Origin: an uncultured Treponema sp.
GTDB taxonomy: Bacteria; Spirochaetota; Spirochaetia; Treponematales; Treponemataceae
Assembly: GCA_947167345.1 (NCBI GenBank)
Contig: CAMVHR010000006.1
Location: 26,209-90,208 of the forward strand
DNA length: 64,000 nucleotides
Direction of reading: 5' to 3'
Part shown: positions 27,452 to 35,270 of the stretch, piece after piece
Layout of the letters: every line of letters starts with the position of its first letter
Numbering within the stretch: the first letter of the stretch is position 1
The notes under the pieces: generated by a model
What the model was told of the DNA's origin: nothing
The model's input: only the letters and a program-made list of their open reading frames with translations
The model's database searches: none
Position numbers and translations under genes: made by a program

Positions 27452-27508
27452 TGCCCATCAGGCAACAGGGCGTAAATGGGTGGGAGGGGATAAAATTCTA
27501 CGCCCTGT
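27424..27508 (-). ncRNA. Candidate small RNA with C-rich loop and intrinsic terminator
   Basis: Read on the minus strand, three hairpins follow one another: a perfect 10-bp stem (27508-27499 with 27474-27465) whose 24-base loop contains UCCCCUCCCACCC; a small TTGCC/GGCAA hairpin (27465-27451); and ACCGGCC-GAAA-GGCCGGT (27451-27434) followed by a run of Ts, an excellent terminator. It lies 43 bases after the PEGA gene stop. The C-rich loop is complementary to Shine-Dalgarno sequences, as in RsaE-like regulators of Firmicutes. No clear own promoter is seen, so it may be processed from the 3' UTR. On the plus strand the same bases form a four-tract G motif (27468-27489). Confidence 0.45.
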
Positions 27509-27551
27509 ATATTAAGTATCGGTAACATATAAGGTTTCTTGAATTAAAAAA

Positions 27552-28568
27552 TTACTCTTCTTCCGTTATAGTGGCATCAAGATTTGTGTTTATGGCGTAA
27601 GAATGTCCGTTCATTGCATTTACCGTCTTTACGATTTCATAGCCGCCTACAGATATGCGGATTGTATGCATTCCCTGAGGAACAGGTATGGAATCGCTGC
27701 CTTTATAGTCTATGATTTTGTCGTCAATCTGAATTTTAGAGTTATTTGGTGCTGCAATGCGTATTAGTGGAGTGATGTCGCGCAACTTTATGTCCAATGT
27801 ATGATTTTTTGCCTGTTCAATGGTAATCGTCTTGTTTTCGTTTCTGAAGGAATCACTCGTTACATGTACAGTGTGAATTCCTGGCGTAATCATGATGTCC
27901 TGTAATTTTGATATTGGTGTTTCGTCAATAAAGACATTGTATAGGGCTGAATTTATGTTGTCAGGCGGTCTAACTGTTATGGAAAGTTTTCCTTTATTTA
28001 TGTAGATCGGTTTTGCGGAAACTTCAAATTCGGCATCTGACAGTGAACTTGGTGTTCCTTTCATTACCATCTGCATCCTCAGGAATATCTTGTTGTGCAG
28101 AAAATCTGGTATTGCATCTATATATGTAGAATATGCATCTTTTTTTATGGTGTTTTCCTTAGTCATCGGAATTTTTAGCACAAGGCTCAGTGAATTTCCA
28201 AAAGTCCCTATTGTTTTTCGGGTGCCTTTATAGTCTATCTTTTTTTCAGTAGGTTCTGGTTTGATTTCATCATATAAAGACCATGCTACGGAATCCATCC
28301 AGTATGCAACTTCCTGAGGAACTTTGAACATTATTTCAATGCCCTGCACGAAAGTCATGTCCTCTGGCAACGAAATTACAATGGCATCATTTGGTCCTGC
28401 CTTTACGAAGTTTTTTTCTTCTGAATTTGTTGCTGGCAGCATAATGGTTTTGTGCACTCTGAATGATTCTGCAAATGCAATGTTAACAAAAAAAGACAGA
28501 ATGAGTGTAAAAATTATTGTCTTATGCCAAAACGTTTTTTGACACTTTTTCAAGTAATAAAAAACCAT
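27552..28568 (-). CDS. Secreted PEGA-domain protein
   Basis: A 338-residue protein of unknown role. It has an N-terminal signal peptide (hydrophobic core FTLILSFFVNIAFA, about residues 20-33). Two tandem PEGA-like beta domains occupy about residues 195-335: PDNINSALYNVFIDETPISK, and NSKIQIDDKIIDYKGSDSIPVPQGMHTIRISVGGYE. PEGA domains are usually found in envelope surface-layer or peptidoglycan-associated proteins. The first half shows no family I recognise. TATAAT ends nine bases before the ATG and only a weak purine tract is present. Confidence 0.75.
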   Translation of the reverse strand: MVFYYLKKCQKTFWHKTIIFTLILSFFVNIAFAESFRVHKTIMLPATNSEEKNFVKAGPNDAIVISLPEDMTFVQGIEIMFKVPQEVAYWMDSVAWSLYDEIKPEPTEKKIDYKGTRKTIGTFGNSLSLVLKIPMTKENTIKKDAYSTYIDAIPDFLHNKIFLRMQMVMKGTPSSLSDAEFEVSAKPIYINKGKLSITVRPPDNINSALYNVFIDETPISKLQDIMITPGIHTVHVTSDSFRNENKTITIEQAKNHTLDIKLRDITPLIRIAAPNNSKIQIDDKIIDYKGSDSIPVPQGMHTIRISVGGYEIVKTVNAMNGHSYAINTNLDATITEEE

Positions 28569-28577
28569 TTCTTTCTA

Positions 28578-28606
28578 ATTATAACTCAAAATATAATACT
28601 TTTCCA
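28578..28606 (-). promoter_or_regulatory. Promoter of the PEGA gene
   Basis: Minus strand TGGAAA (28606-28601), 17 bases, TATAAT (28583-28578), nine bases to the ATG at 28568. Confidence 0.55.
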
Positions 28607-28634
28607 GTTAAACTTTTATGAATTACAGATAGTT

Positions 28635-29726
28635 TTACCTGTTATTCAGATATTTTTGCGGATTTTCTGCTTCTCCCTTTAACTGAATCTCAAAATGCAG
28701 GTGTGGTCCTGTCGCAAGTCCTGTAGCTCCGACTTTTCCAATGACAGTACCTTTGCTTACAGTCTGTCCTGTCGTTACCTGTATGTCTTTTAAATGTGCG
28801 TATTTGCTGGTTATGTCTCCGTCATGCTTTATTATTATGTAGTTTCCGTATACATAATCATTTCTTCCGACATATTGTACGGTTCCGCCTTTGCATGCCA
28901 TTACCGAGGTTCCTGCAGGGGCTGCCATGTCTATTCCCTTGTGAAACTTCCAGCTTCCGCTGATTGGGCTTTTTCTCATGCCAAATGATGATGTGAGGAT
29001 GTATTTTTCCAAAGGAAGCCCCATGCCTGAATCAAGAAAAAAGGCTCTTTCTTCCGGGGAAAACTTTGTGTCTTTAAGAAAATAGTATTTTTTTCCGTTT
29101 ATTTCGTAAATCGGATAGTTTTCGGAAAGAAGTTTTACGGAATGTTCTTTTGCAATTAGAAATTCTATTTGTGTGATGGGCTGTAGCGGTATGTAAAGTC
29201 CGGGCACGGTAGGAAGAATAAGTTTTTTTCCTTCTAGGACTGCTGAACTGTTTTCTATGCCGTTTATGGTTGCAAGGCTTTCCTGCGTAACAGCACATCG
29301 CGCTGAAAGAGTAAAGATTGTGTCACCTTTGACGGCTGTATACGAGTAAAAATTGATGTACGGCTCTTGTCCTGCTTTTAAGGCTTTTCTTGCACTCTGG
29401 ACTTCTTCTTCATATTGTGCGTAAAGAAAATTACGTGAGACAAGTTCCTTGATTTCAGGATACCGTGGTGTATTTGCATGTAGTTGGGAGATTAAAAGGG
29501 CTGCAACCACAGATACCAGCAGTGATTTGTTTCTGTGGATGGCTGGTTCATTTTTTTTTACATGGTTGATAATGTTTTTTAGGATATATGCGCTTAACGC
29601 TATAATTACTGCTAGTGTATAGGTCTTTGGTGAAAATGATGCCCACTTAAGCAAAGGAAATGCCGTCGCAATTCCTATTCCAACGCACAGTATTGAAAAG
29701 AAAATTAATATACATGCTGATTTCAT
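28635..29726 (-). CDS. LysM and M23-family peptidoglycan endopeptidase
   Basis: A 363-residue envelope protein with two hydrophobic helices at the N-terminus (about 5-25 and 33-50) and another near 70-85. A LysM peptidoglycan-binding repeat follows (YTAVKGDTIFTLSARCAVTQ, about 128-175), then a C-terminal M23 metallopeptidase with the zinc ligands in FHKGIDMAAPAG (HxxxD) and GPHLHFEIQ (HxH). It would cleave peptide cross-links in the cell wall. An AGGAA site precedes the start. The terminator of the upstream ferredoxin gene separates it from that gene. Confidence 0.9.
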   Translation of the reverse strand: MKSACILIFFSILCVGIGIATAFPLLKWASFSPKTYTLAVIIALSAYILKNIINHVKKNEPAIHRNKSLLVSVVAALLISQLHANTPRYPEIKELVSRNFLYAQYEEEVQSARKALKAGQEPYINFYSYTAVKGDTIFTLSARCAVTQESLATINGIENSSAVLEGKKLILPTVPGLYIPLQPITQIEFLIAKEHSVKLLSENYPIYEINGKKYYFLKDTKFSPEERAFFLDSGMGLPLEKYILTSSFGMRKSPISGSWKFHKGIDMAAPAGTSVMACKGGTVQYVGRNDYVYGNYIIIKHDGDITSKYAHLKDIQVTTGQTVSKGTVIGKVGATGLATGPHLHFEIQLKGEAENPQKYLNNR

Positions 29727-29740
29727 GCTATTCCTGTAAA

Positions 29741-29782
29741 AAAAACAGGCTTCTGAAAGTTACAAAGTACGTTCAGAAGCCT
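29741..29782 (-). terminator. Terminator after the ferredoxin gene
   Basis: AGGCTTCTGAA (29747-29757) pairs perfectly with TTCAGAAGCCT (29772-29782). On the minus strand the stem is followed by TGTTTTTTTT. Confidence 0.8.
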
Positions 29783-29815
29783 TTCTGTTGCTAAAAGATA
29801 GTCTAATAATAAGAC

Positions 29816-29989
29816 TTATGCTTCTGCAATAGCCTCAACTGGACATGCTGATGCACATGCACCGCAGCTTACGCATGAGTCTGCGTTGATAGAACGCTTG
29901 TCGTTTACTTCGCTGATTGCTCCTGAAGGACATTCGCTTTCGCAAGCACCGCAGTTGATGCAAGTATCAGAATTAATTTTGTAAGCCAT
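29816..29989 (-). CDS. 2[4Fe-4S] clostridial-type ferredoxin
   Basis: A 57-residue electron carrier with two complete cluster motifs, CINCGACESECP and CVSCGACASACP, spaced as in clostridial ferredoxins. It is a probable partner for 2-oxoacid oxidoreductases such as IorAB encoded later in the window. The start at 29989 (MAYKINSDTC) has GAGGTGG eight bases upstream; an in-frame ATG 15 bases further upstream lacks such a site. Monocistronic, with terminators on both sides. Confidence 0.95.
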   Translation of the reverse strand: MAYKINSDTCINCGACESECPSGAISEVNDKRSINADSCVSCGACASACPVEAIAEA

Positions 29990-30059
29990 AATAATCCACC
30001 TCAATAATAGTAAATAGAATTAATTAAAATGTATCATAACATATATAAAAAAGCAAGAA

Positions 30060-30109
30060 AAAAAGTCCATGCGGTTTGAAGTGTTGTTTTCATTCCGCAT
30101 GGACTTTTT
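30060..30109. terminator. Bidirectional terminator between greA and ferredoxin genes
   Basis: Fourteen bases (30061-30074) pair perfectly with 30095-30108, flanked by A- and T-runs, so the hairpin works on either strand. It ends the greA transcript. Confidence 0.85.
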
Positions 30110-30127
30110 GACTGTTCTGAAAGCAGA

Positions 30128-32848
30128 CTAGTTTATTTTTGCAATTTCAATAGATTTGATTGTAATGTCATATTTCTTGCCGTTGGCATCAAACTTCTTG
30201 CTTTCATTAACTTTAAGGTCAAGGAGCTTTGCGCCTACAGGTGAAAGATATGATATGATTCCGTGCTCAACATCAGATTCGAATGGTCCAAGAATTGTGA
30301 ATGTCTCGTCTGAACCAGTTACATTGTTTGTGAATGTTACTTTTGTTCCAAAAGAAACCATTGCAGATGTAACTGTGGTCTGGTCGAATGTTTCTGCACG
30401 TGCAAGCTGTTCCCTCAGTTTCTTGAGGTTTGAATTGTATCTGTCGCGTGCTTCCTTTGCAGAAATATATTCTGCATTTTCCTTAAGGTCTCCCTTTTCC
30501 TTTGCATCAGCAATTTCTTTTGCAATTCTAGGAAGAATGACATTTTCAATTTCTTCGGCTTCCTTTTTCTTTGCTTCAATCATTTTTGCAGTTGCAAGTA
30601 GTCCCTTTGGTGCTTCCTGCTTGATTTCTGCAACAGGGAACTTGTAGTCAGGATGCTGGTCAAGAATTCCCTTACGGAGCATTGTCTTGTATTTTGATTC
30701 AAGATCTTTTACGTCATTTACCATTGTAAACATTCTTGTAATGACATCCGTGTCATTTGAAAGCATGTATGCAAGCATGTTGTTGCGTACTCCGCCGTCT
30801 GTCTTTTCTGCAAAGAGCAGTGCTACGGCATTGTTGATTGTCTTTTTGTTGTCTGTAGTGTTTACATGGCTGTTGATTTCGCGGTAACAGTATGAAATGA
30901 TGTTTACAAGCGTTACAAGCTGCTTTTCATAAGAAATGCCAGAATTTACATACCAGTCTTCATTTCTGTATTCCTTGAAGAAAGTGATTGCAGAATTGCG
31001 GTAATTCCTGTAATCATTGAAGCTGTCCTGCATGAGTTTCTGTACTTTTTCTGTTTTTCCTGCAGCAAGGAGAGATGAAATGAGAGTCTTTGAGAGCACT
31101 GTAGGAAAGAGCTTTATGTACTGGTCATCCCAGTCTGGAAGCTGTCTTACATTTGCAATGAAATCTTCCTTAAGGCTTGTGTTCTTTGTGTCCTTAAGCT
31201 CGTTGTACAAGTCTTTAGGATTGTCAATGTCTGAGTAAAGCTGTGCAAATGTAAATGATGCAGGGTTTGTAAAGCTTGGCAACTGCTTGCATACATTCTG
31301 TACTGTAAGATAAGCAGCTACAGTCTGTACATCTGCTGAAGATGCAGTCTTGATGAAGCTTGCAAAATAATCAAACATGTCTGCAAGAAGCTCATCGCTC
31401 TTGTCAGTTTCGTCATCAGAAATAAAGCGCATAAGAATGTCAATTCTTGCAAAAAAGTCTTTTTCTGCCTTGAATTCATTGTTCAGGCGCTCTTCCATGC
31501 TAATTTCATGGTCGCGTACAGTGTGCTTTGAATTGTCTGTTGGATCTACGCTGAATGTAGAATCTGTCGCAAAGACCTGTTGGGCTTTTGCATGCCAGCT
31601 TGTCCATTCTCCTGTTGTAAGGACTGCTGGAACAAGTTCAGCCTTGATTCTTTTGTCATCGCAGGAATTGTCAAAGCTCTGGATGATTGTTTTAAGAGTC
31701 CAGGTAACGTCACTCTTAACTTTTTTTGCAAGATCTTCTTTTTTGGTTGTTGCTTTCTGTACCCAGATATGCTCCTTTGAAAGAGGCAGAAGTGCACTTA
31801 CTGCCATTTTGAGCGACATCTGATGAACTCCGTTTTTCTTTCCGAAGTTGATTGAAAGCATGTCTCCTTCAACCTTTCTGATTATGCCGACACCCCATGA
31901 GCGGTGGAATACATAGTTACGTGCGTCGAAAGCAATGTGCTTTTCAAAGTCACTGATAGCTTCAAATACATCGCGGAATGACTGTGAAAGACCAGAAAGC
32001 CTGATGTAATCTTCGAGATGGTTGTTGTCAGAGTATTTTCCGCGGAAACATTCTGTAATTTCCTTGCGTGCCCAGCTGTCTTTCTTATCAATAGAGAGAA
32101 TGAGCTTTAAGATTGAAATGGCAGTATCCCACTTTGCTGTGTCTTTGTAATACTGATAGACTTCCTGCATGAGCGCTGCAGAACGATCTTCGCTGATAGA
32201 CTTTGCAATCTTTCTCTGTACAAGAAGGAAAAAGTCAATTTCTTCTGGAATAAGTGAAAAAAGTTTTGACCAGACTTCCTTAGTGGAATTGCTGTTCTTT
32301 TCTGCAACGTAGCGGAGAAGGGCCTTTTTGTAGTAACTTACAGCTGTTTCTTTGTTTCCCTGTGACTCATAGCGTTCGGCAAGGATTTTTGCAATGTCTG
32401 CTTCTTCAAAATCAATCTTTACGATTTTTTCGTAGAGTTCCCAAACTTTGTCGTTATTTGTTGACTTATAGTAACCAGCGAGCTTGCGGAGCGCAAAACG
32501 ATTCTGTGGATCTTCTTCAAGAATGGAATTACAAAGATATTCTATAAGAATTTCCTTATGATTTTTCTCAAAAATATCGACAATTGAAACAAGGTTGCTG
32601 TTGTCAAGTGAACCTTGAAGCAAAGAAATCATGCCTGAGAGATAAAGTGCAACGATGCTGTCCTTCGTGTGTGCAAGCTGCTCATCACAGATTTCTTTAA
32701 TTGTGTTTTCACAATTCTCGGCACGAGTCTTCTCTAAAATGCCTGCGAGTTCTACCAAATTGTTTTTGGTAAAGTTGCTGATGCCTGCGCGTGTCCATGT
32801 TTCCTCTTTAAGCATTTCACGTACAGAATTCTCAAGTTCTTCAGACAT
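30128..32848 (-). CDS. greA: GreA transcription elongation factor with giant N-terminal helical extension
   Basis: The last 155 residues (from about 752) are a complete GreA: the coiled coil IADAKEKGDLKENAEYISAK with the acidic tip, then the FKBP-like domain ending in VNESKKFDANGKKYDITIKS. GreA enters the RNA polymerase secondary channel and stimulates transcript cleavage. The preceding 750 residues are helical repeats resembling TPRs (for example residues 70-260), with a small beta module near 310-350 (RSWGVGIIRKVEGDMLSINF). Normal GreA is about 158 aa; this long form is known from Treponema. The start has AGGAG. The role of the extension is unknown. Confidence 0.88.
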   Translation of the reverse strand: MSEELENSVREMLKEETWTRAGISNFTKNNLVELAGILEKTRAENCENTIKEICDEQLAHTKDSIVALYLSGMISLLQGSLDNSNLVSIVDIFEKNHKEILIEYLCNSILEEDPQNRFALRKLAGYYKSTNNDKVWELYEKIVKIDFEEADIAKILAERYESQGNKETAVSYYKKALLRYVAEKNSNSTKEVWSKLFSLIPEEIDFFLLVQRKIAKSISEDRSAALMQEVYQYYKDTAKWDTAISILKLILSIDKKDSWARKEITECFRGKYSDNNHLEDYIRLSGLSQSFRDVFEAISDFEKHIAFDARNYVFHRSWGVGIIRKVEGDMLSINFGKKNGVHQMSLKMAVSALLPLSKEHIWVQKATTKKEDLAKKVKSDVTWTLKTIIQSFDNSCDDKRIKAELVPAVLTTGEWTSWHAKAQQVFATDSTFSVDPTDNSKHTVRDHEISMEERLNNEFKAEKDFFARIDILMRFISDDETDKSDELLADMFDYFASFIKTASSADVQTVAAYLTVQNVCKQLPSFTNPASFTFAQLYSDIDNPKDLYNELKDTKNTSLKEDFIANVRQLPDWDDQYIKLFPTVLSKTLISSLLAAGKTEKVQKLMQDSFNDYRNYRNSAITFFKEYRNEDWYVNSGISYEKQLVTLVNIISYCYREINSHVNTTDNKKTINNAVALLFAEKTDGGVRNNMLAYMLSNDTDVITRMFTMVNDVKDLESKYKTMLRKGILDQHPDYKFPVAEIKQEAPKGLLATAKMIEAKKKEAEEIENVILPRIAKEIADAKEKGDLKENAEYISAKEARDRYNSNLKKLREQLARAETFDQTTVTSAMVSFGTKVTFTNNVTGSDETFTILGPFESDVEHGIISYLSPVGAKLLDLKVNESKKFDANGKKYDITIKSIEIAKIN

Positions 32849-32892
32849 AAATTACTCCTAAAAAAATGTTTAAAACGTCTCCAACAATATTT

Positions 32893-33828
32893 CTATGCTT
32901 CACCGGCATATAAATTATATATATCAGGTGCAAGAAGCTTTATTTTAAGCAAGACTTCCTTTATCCTTGTAATTTCCTGTGAAAGATCATAATAATCAAT
33001 CAGCCAGAAATACATGTTTAAAAGCCTAGGCTTTAAAAGCTGGCTGTTTACAGGATCTTTATTTTCATTTTCCTTTGCATAGATGTCCTGCTTAAGCCGT
33101 CCGACTTCCTGCGATTTAAGTGTCCTTCGGATATTAAATACTCCGTATAATGTACCGTAGACAGGAATCCATTCGAGTAATTCTCGTCCTTTGTATCCCT
33201 TTGCAGAAACCTTGTCTATCAGCTTTTTAATTAAAGGTGAGTCGAGCAGAGCAATGTCGATTTTTTCGGGATCCGCAAAGAAAGCTTCCCTGAAAATTAC
33301 TTTTGCAAGCTTGTTTTCACCGCATAAATCATAGCAGTCTGCCATTTCTGCAAGAATATAAGATAATCCCTGCATGGTGTTATTTGCTTCTGTAAGAAAT
33401 TTAAGGGCTTCTTCATAGTTGCCAAGTTTCTTGTGACACAGCCCCATTTTTCTACAGACTTCTGCATGTATTTTTTTATCAGAATCATCATAAACCTTAC
33501 TGTATTTGTCCAATGCAAGCGAAAAAATGACTTTGTTGAATACATACAGTGTTTCTTCCAGCGGAGGTTCCTTTTCGCGGGCAATGACGTTTACCTCAAA
33601 GTCTTTCCAGTAATTAATGATTGCCTCACCATATTCAAAAGGTTCTGCTGATCTGATTGTTTCAAAGTGTTGTAACCAGATTTTGCAGCATAAAATTGCA
33701 AAGACAAGATCCTTGTTGTCAAAGTCTGCTGGAAGGGTATCTTCTAGTAACGATTTTGCCTGCTGAATGTCTCCTGAGAGTATCAGGCTGTATGCTGTTG
33801 ACAATGCTGAATCTGATTGAACACCCAT
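32893..33828 (-). CDS. TPR-like helical repeat protein
   Basis: A 311-residue protein without signal peptide or membrane segment. It is built of helix pairs with TPR-like spacing, clearest at AYSLILSGDIQQAKSLLEDT (about 9-28), CRKMGLCHKKLGNYEEALKF (about 130-149) and ADCYDLCGENKLAKVIFREA. The C-terminal 80 residues are charged and unassigned. It lies 44 bases upstream of greA and probably shares its transcript; its product could assist the helical extension of GreA, but this is only context. Promoter TTGACT-17-AATAAT ends nine bases before ATG. Confidence 0.7.
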   Translation of the reverse strand: MGVQSDSALSTAYSLILSGDIQQAKSLLEDTLPADFDNKDLVFAILCCKIWLQHFETIRSAEPFEYGEAIINYWKDFEVNVIAREKEPPLEETLYVFNKVIFSLALDKYSKVYDDSDKKIHAEVCRKMGLCHKKLGNYEEALKFLTEANNTMQGLSYILAEMADCYDLCGENKLAKVIFREAFFADPEKIDIALLDSPLIKKLIDKVSAKGYKGRELLEWIPVYGTLYGVFNIRRTLKSQEVGRLKQDIYAKENENKDPVNSQLLKPRLLNMYFWLIDYYDLSQEITRIKEVLLKIKLLAPDIYNLYAGEA

Positions 33829-33837
33829 GATATTTTC

Positions 33838-33866
33838 ATTATTACAAAAATGAATATTTTAGTCAA
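33838..33866 (-). promoter_or_regulatory. Promoter of the TPR-greA unit
   Basis: Minus strand TTGACT (33866-33861), 17 bases, AATAAT (33843-33838), nine bases to the ATG at 33828; no Shine-Dalgarno site. Confidence 0.5.
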
Positions 33867-34014
33867 TGAGTTTTTTTGTTAAAATGGGCATACATTTTTA
33901 GTGATTTTCAAACTGTTTGTCAACACCATTCTTTGTGAAATTTAAAAAATATAGCAAAATAATATTGGTTTTTGCATATATTTACGTTTTACTGTGATAT
34001 ATTGCTACAATAGG

Positions 34015-34038
34015 TAAAAAAAAATGCCCTTTCGGGCA
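34015..34038 (-). terminator. Terminator after the MIF-like gene
   Basis: TGCCC-GAAA-GGGCA on the minus strand (34038-34025), followed by a run of ten Ts. Confidence 0.85.
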
Positions 34039-34052
34039 ATTTAGCTTATATT

Positions 34053-34394
34053 TTAGAAATTATTTCCGTTCCAACCCCAGTCTTTTATTCCTTGGTATGT
34101 GACATAAATTGCGTCTCCTGGAATGTCCAGCTCTTTCTTGAAGATGTCACATATTTTTGCCGTCATCTTGCTACAGGCGTCAGAATTCGTGTTTCCGAAT
34201 AACTGTACCGATACAAAAGCTCCTTTGTCCAACTTTTTTCCAGCAAAAAACAAAGAATAATTTTCTTCAAAACCAAGCATAAGATAGGACTCCGGCTTAC
34301 CTAGAATGGAAATTGCCTTTCCAAGTTCTGCCTTAAGCACGTCTTTCTTTTCTTCGCTTAACGGTACTGTTACTTTTGAATTAATAAATGGCAT
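34053..34394 (-). CDS. MIF/phenylpyruvate tautomerase family protein
   Basis: A 113-residue member of the macrophage migration inhibitory factor fold. The catalytic Pro2 is present (MPFINSKVTV), and the conserved pattern ESYLMLGFEENYSLFFAGK around residues 36-54 and the C-terminal WGWNGNNF match bacterial MIF homologues. Known members tautomerise phenylpyruvate and related enols; whether this one has such activity or interacts with a host cannot be told. It follows the ComFB-domain gene by 22 bases and probably shares its mRNA. Confidence 0.85.
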   Translation of the reverse strand: MPFINSKVTVPLSEEKKDVLKAELGKAISILGKPESYLMLGFEENYSLFFAGKKLDKGAFVSVQLFGNTNSDACSKMTAKICDIFKKELDIPGDAIYVTYQGIKDWGWNGNNF

Positions 34395-34416
34395 TTACTT
34401 GTTCTCCATGTCTGTT

Positions 34417-35139
34417 TTATTCAAGTTCGTTTACAACATCTGTACGGAACATGAAGATGTCCTGCGTTTTTAAACTGTAAACAGAATTTAACTGAATGCG
34501 ATCCTTCTTTTCACTTACAAGAGGAACGTCAAACGAATATGTTACAGGATTGTATCCGTTGAGTGTTGCTTCTAGAGTAAAGACAAAATCTTTGTTTTCC
34601 TTGTCATGTTCTGCAGGAATAGGTGCAACCCAAAATGTAAAGCTACCGTTTGAGCCTGCAAATGTCTTGAACGGATTGCTCCATCCTGAGTCAACCATAG
34701 TAGCCTTTTCATTTCCGAGTTTTAGTACCAGCTCAACATCAGTGAGGGCTTCAAATGTCGATCCATCGTAAACATTCCCTGTGAAAGTTGGAAAGTAAAA
34801 GACAGGTTTTGCTGCGGTTTCCTGAACGTGTGCATCTAGCGTAGACTTGTGATAAGGACGCTTTGACGCACTTACAAGTTTCATTCCTTCAAGGGCATAT
34901 CTGTCGATGTCGATTGAAAGTTGTGAATCTGCAAGGACCACAGCATTATTGTGGGTTACTCCACGACCGCTTACGACATAACGGGGCGGAATCCGGTTCA
35001 AGACATAATTTATTGTGTCCAGTCGGCAGTTCTCGCAGTCGCACGTAAGCCAGACTGCTCCTTTTGCCTTTACCTGATCATAAAGTTCATTTACATGATT
35101 TATGACCTGCTCTTCCATAATATTATGTATCTTTACCAT
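34417..35139 (-). CDS. ComFB-domain protein with C-terminal beta-sandwich domain
   Basis: A 240-residue cytoplasmic protein. Residues about 5-75 match the ComFB (late competence) domain: HNIMEEQVINHVNELYDQ, then TCDCENCRLDTINYVLNRIP and PRYVVS, with the family's clustered cysteines. The remainder looks like a beta-sandwich (FYFPTFTGNVYDGSTFEALT, FVFTLEATLNGYNPVTYSFD), reminiscent of carboxypeptidase-regulatory or Ig-like modules. ComFB proteins have been linked to cyclic dinucleotide binding in cyanobacteria; any such role here is speculation. No competence genes are nearby. Confidence 0.72.
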   Translation of the reverse strand: MVKIHNIMEEQVINHVNELYDQVKAKGAVWLTCDCENCRLDTINYVLNRIPPRYVVSGRGVTHNNAVVLADSQLSIDIDRYALEGMKLVSASKRPYHKSTLDAHVQETAAKPVFYFPTFTGNVYDGSTFEALTDVELVLKLGNEKATMVDSGWSNPFKTFAGSNGSFTFWVAPIPAEHDKENKDFVFTLEATLNGYNPVTYSFDVPLVSEKKDRIQLNSVYSLKTQDIFMFRTDVVNELE

Positions 35140-35228
35140 AAGCTGTAGTCCTTCTTAAAGTACAAAGTCTTACTCTTATTATAATATAGGGAAAAATCCC
35201 TGTCAAATTCTTCTATAAAATAAAATAT

Positions 35229-35264
35229 GGGAACCTCGAAAACCAGAAGTTTTTCAAGGTTCCC
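35229..35264 (-). terminator. Hairpin after the aconitase gene
   Basis: GGGAACCT (35229-35236) pairs with AGGTTCCC (35257-35264), extended by an inner A/T stem. It sits directly after the aconitase stop codon. Confidence 0.7.
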
Positions 35265-35270
35265 GTGCGA

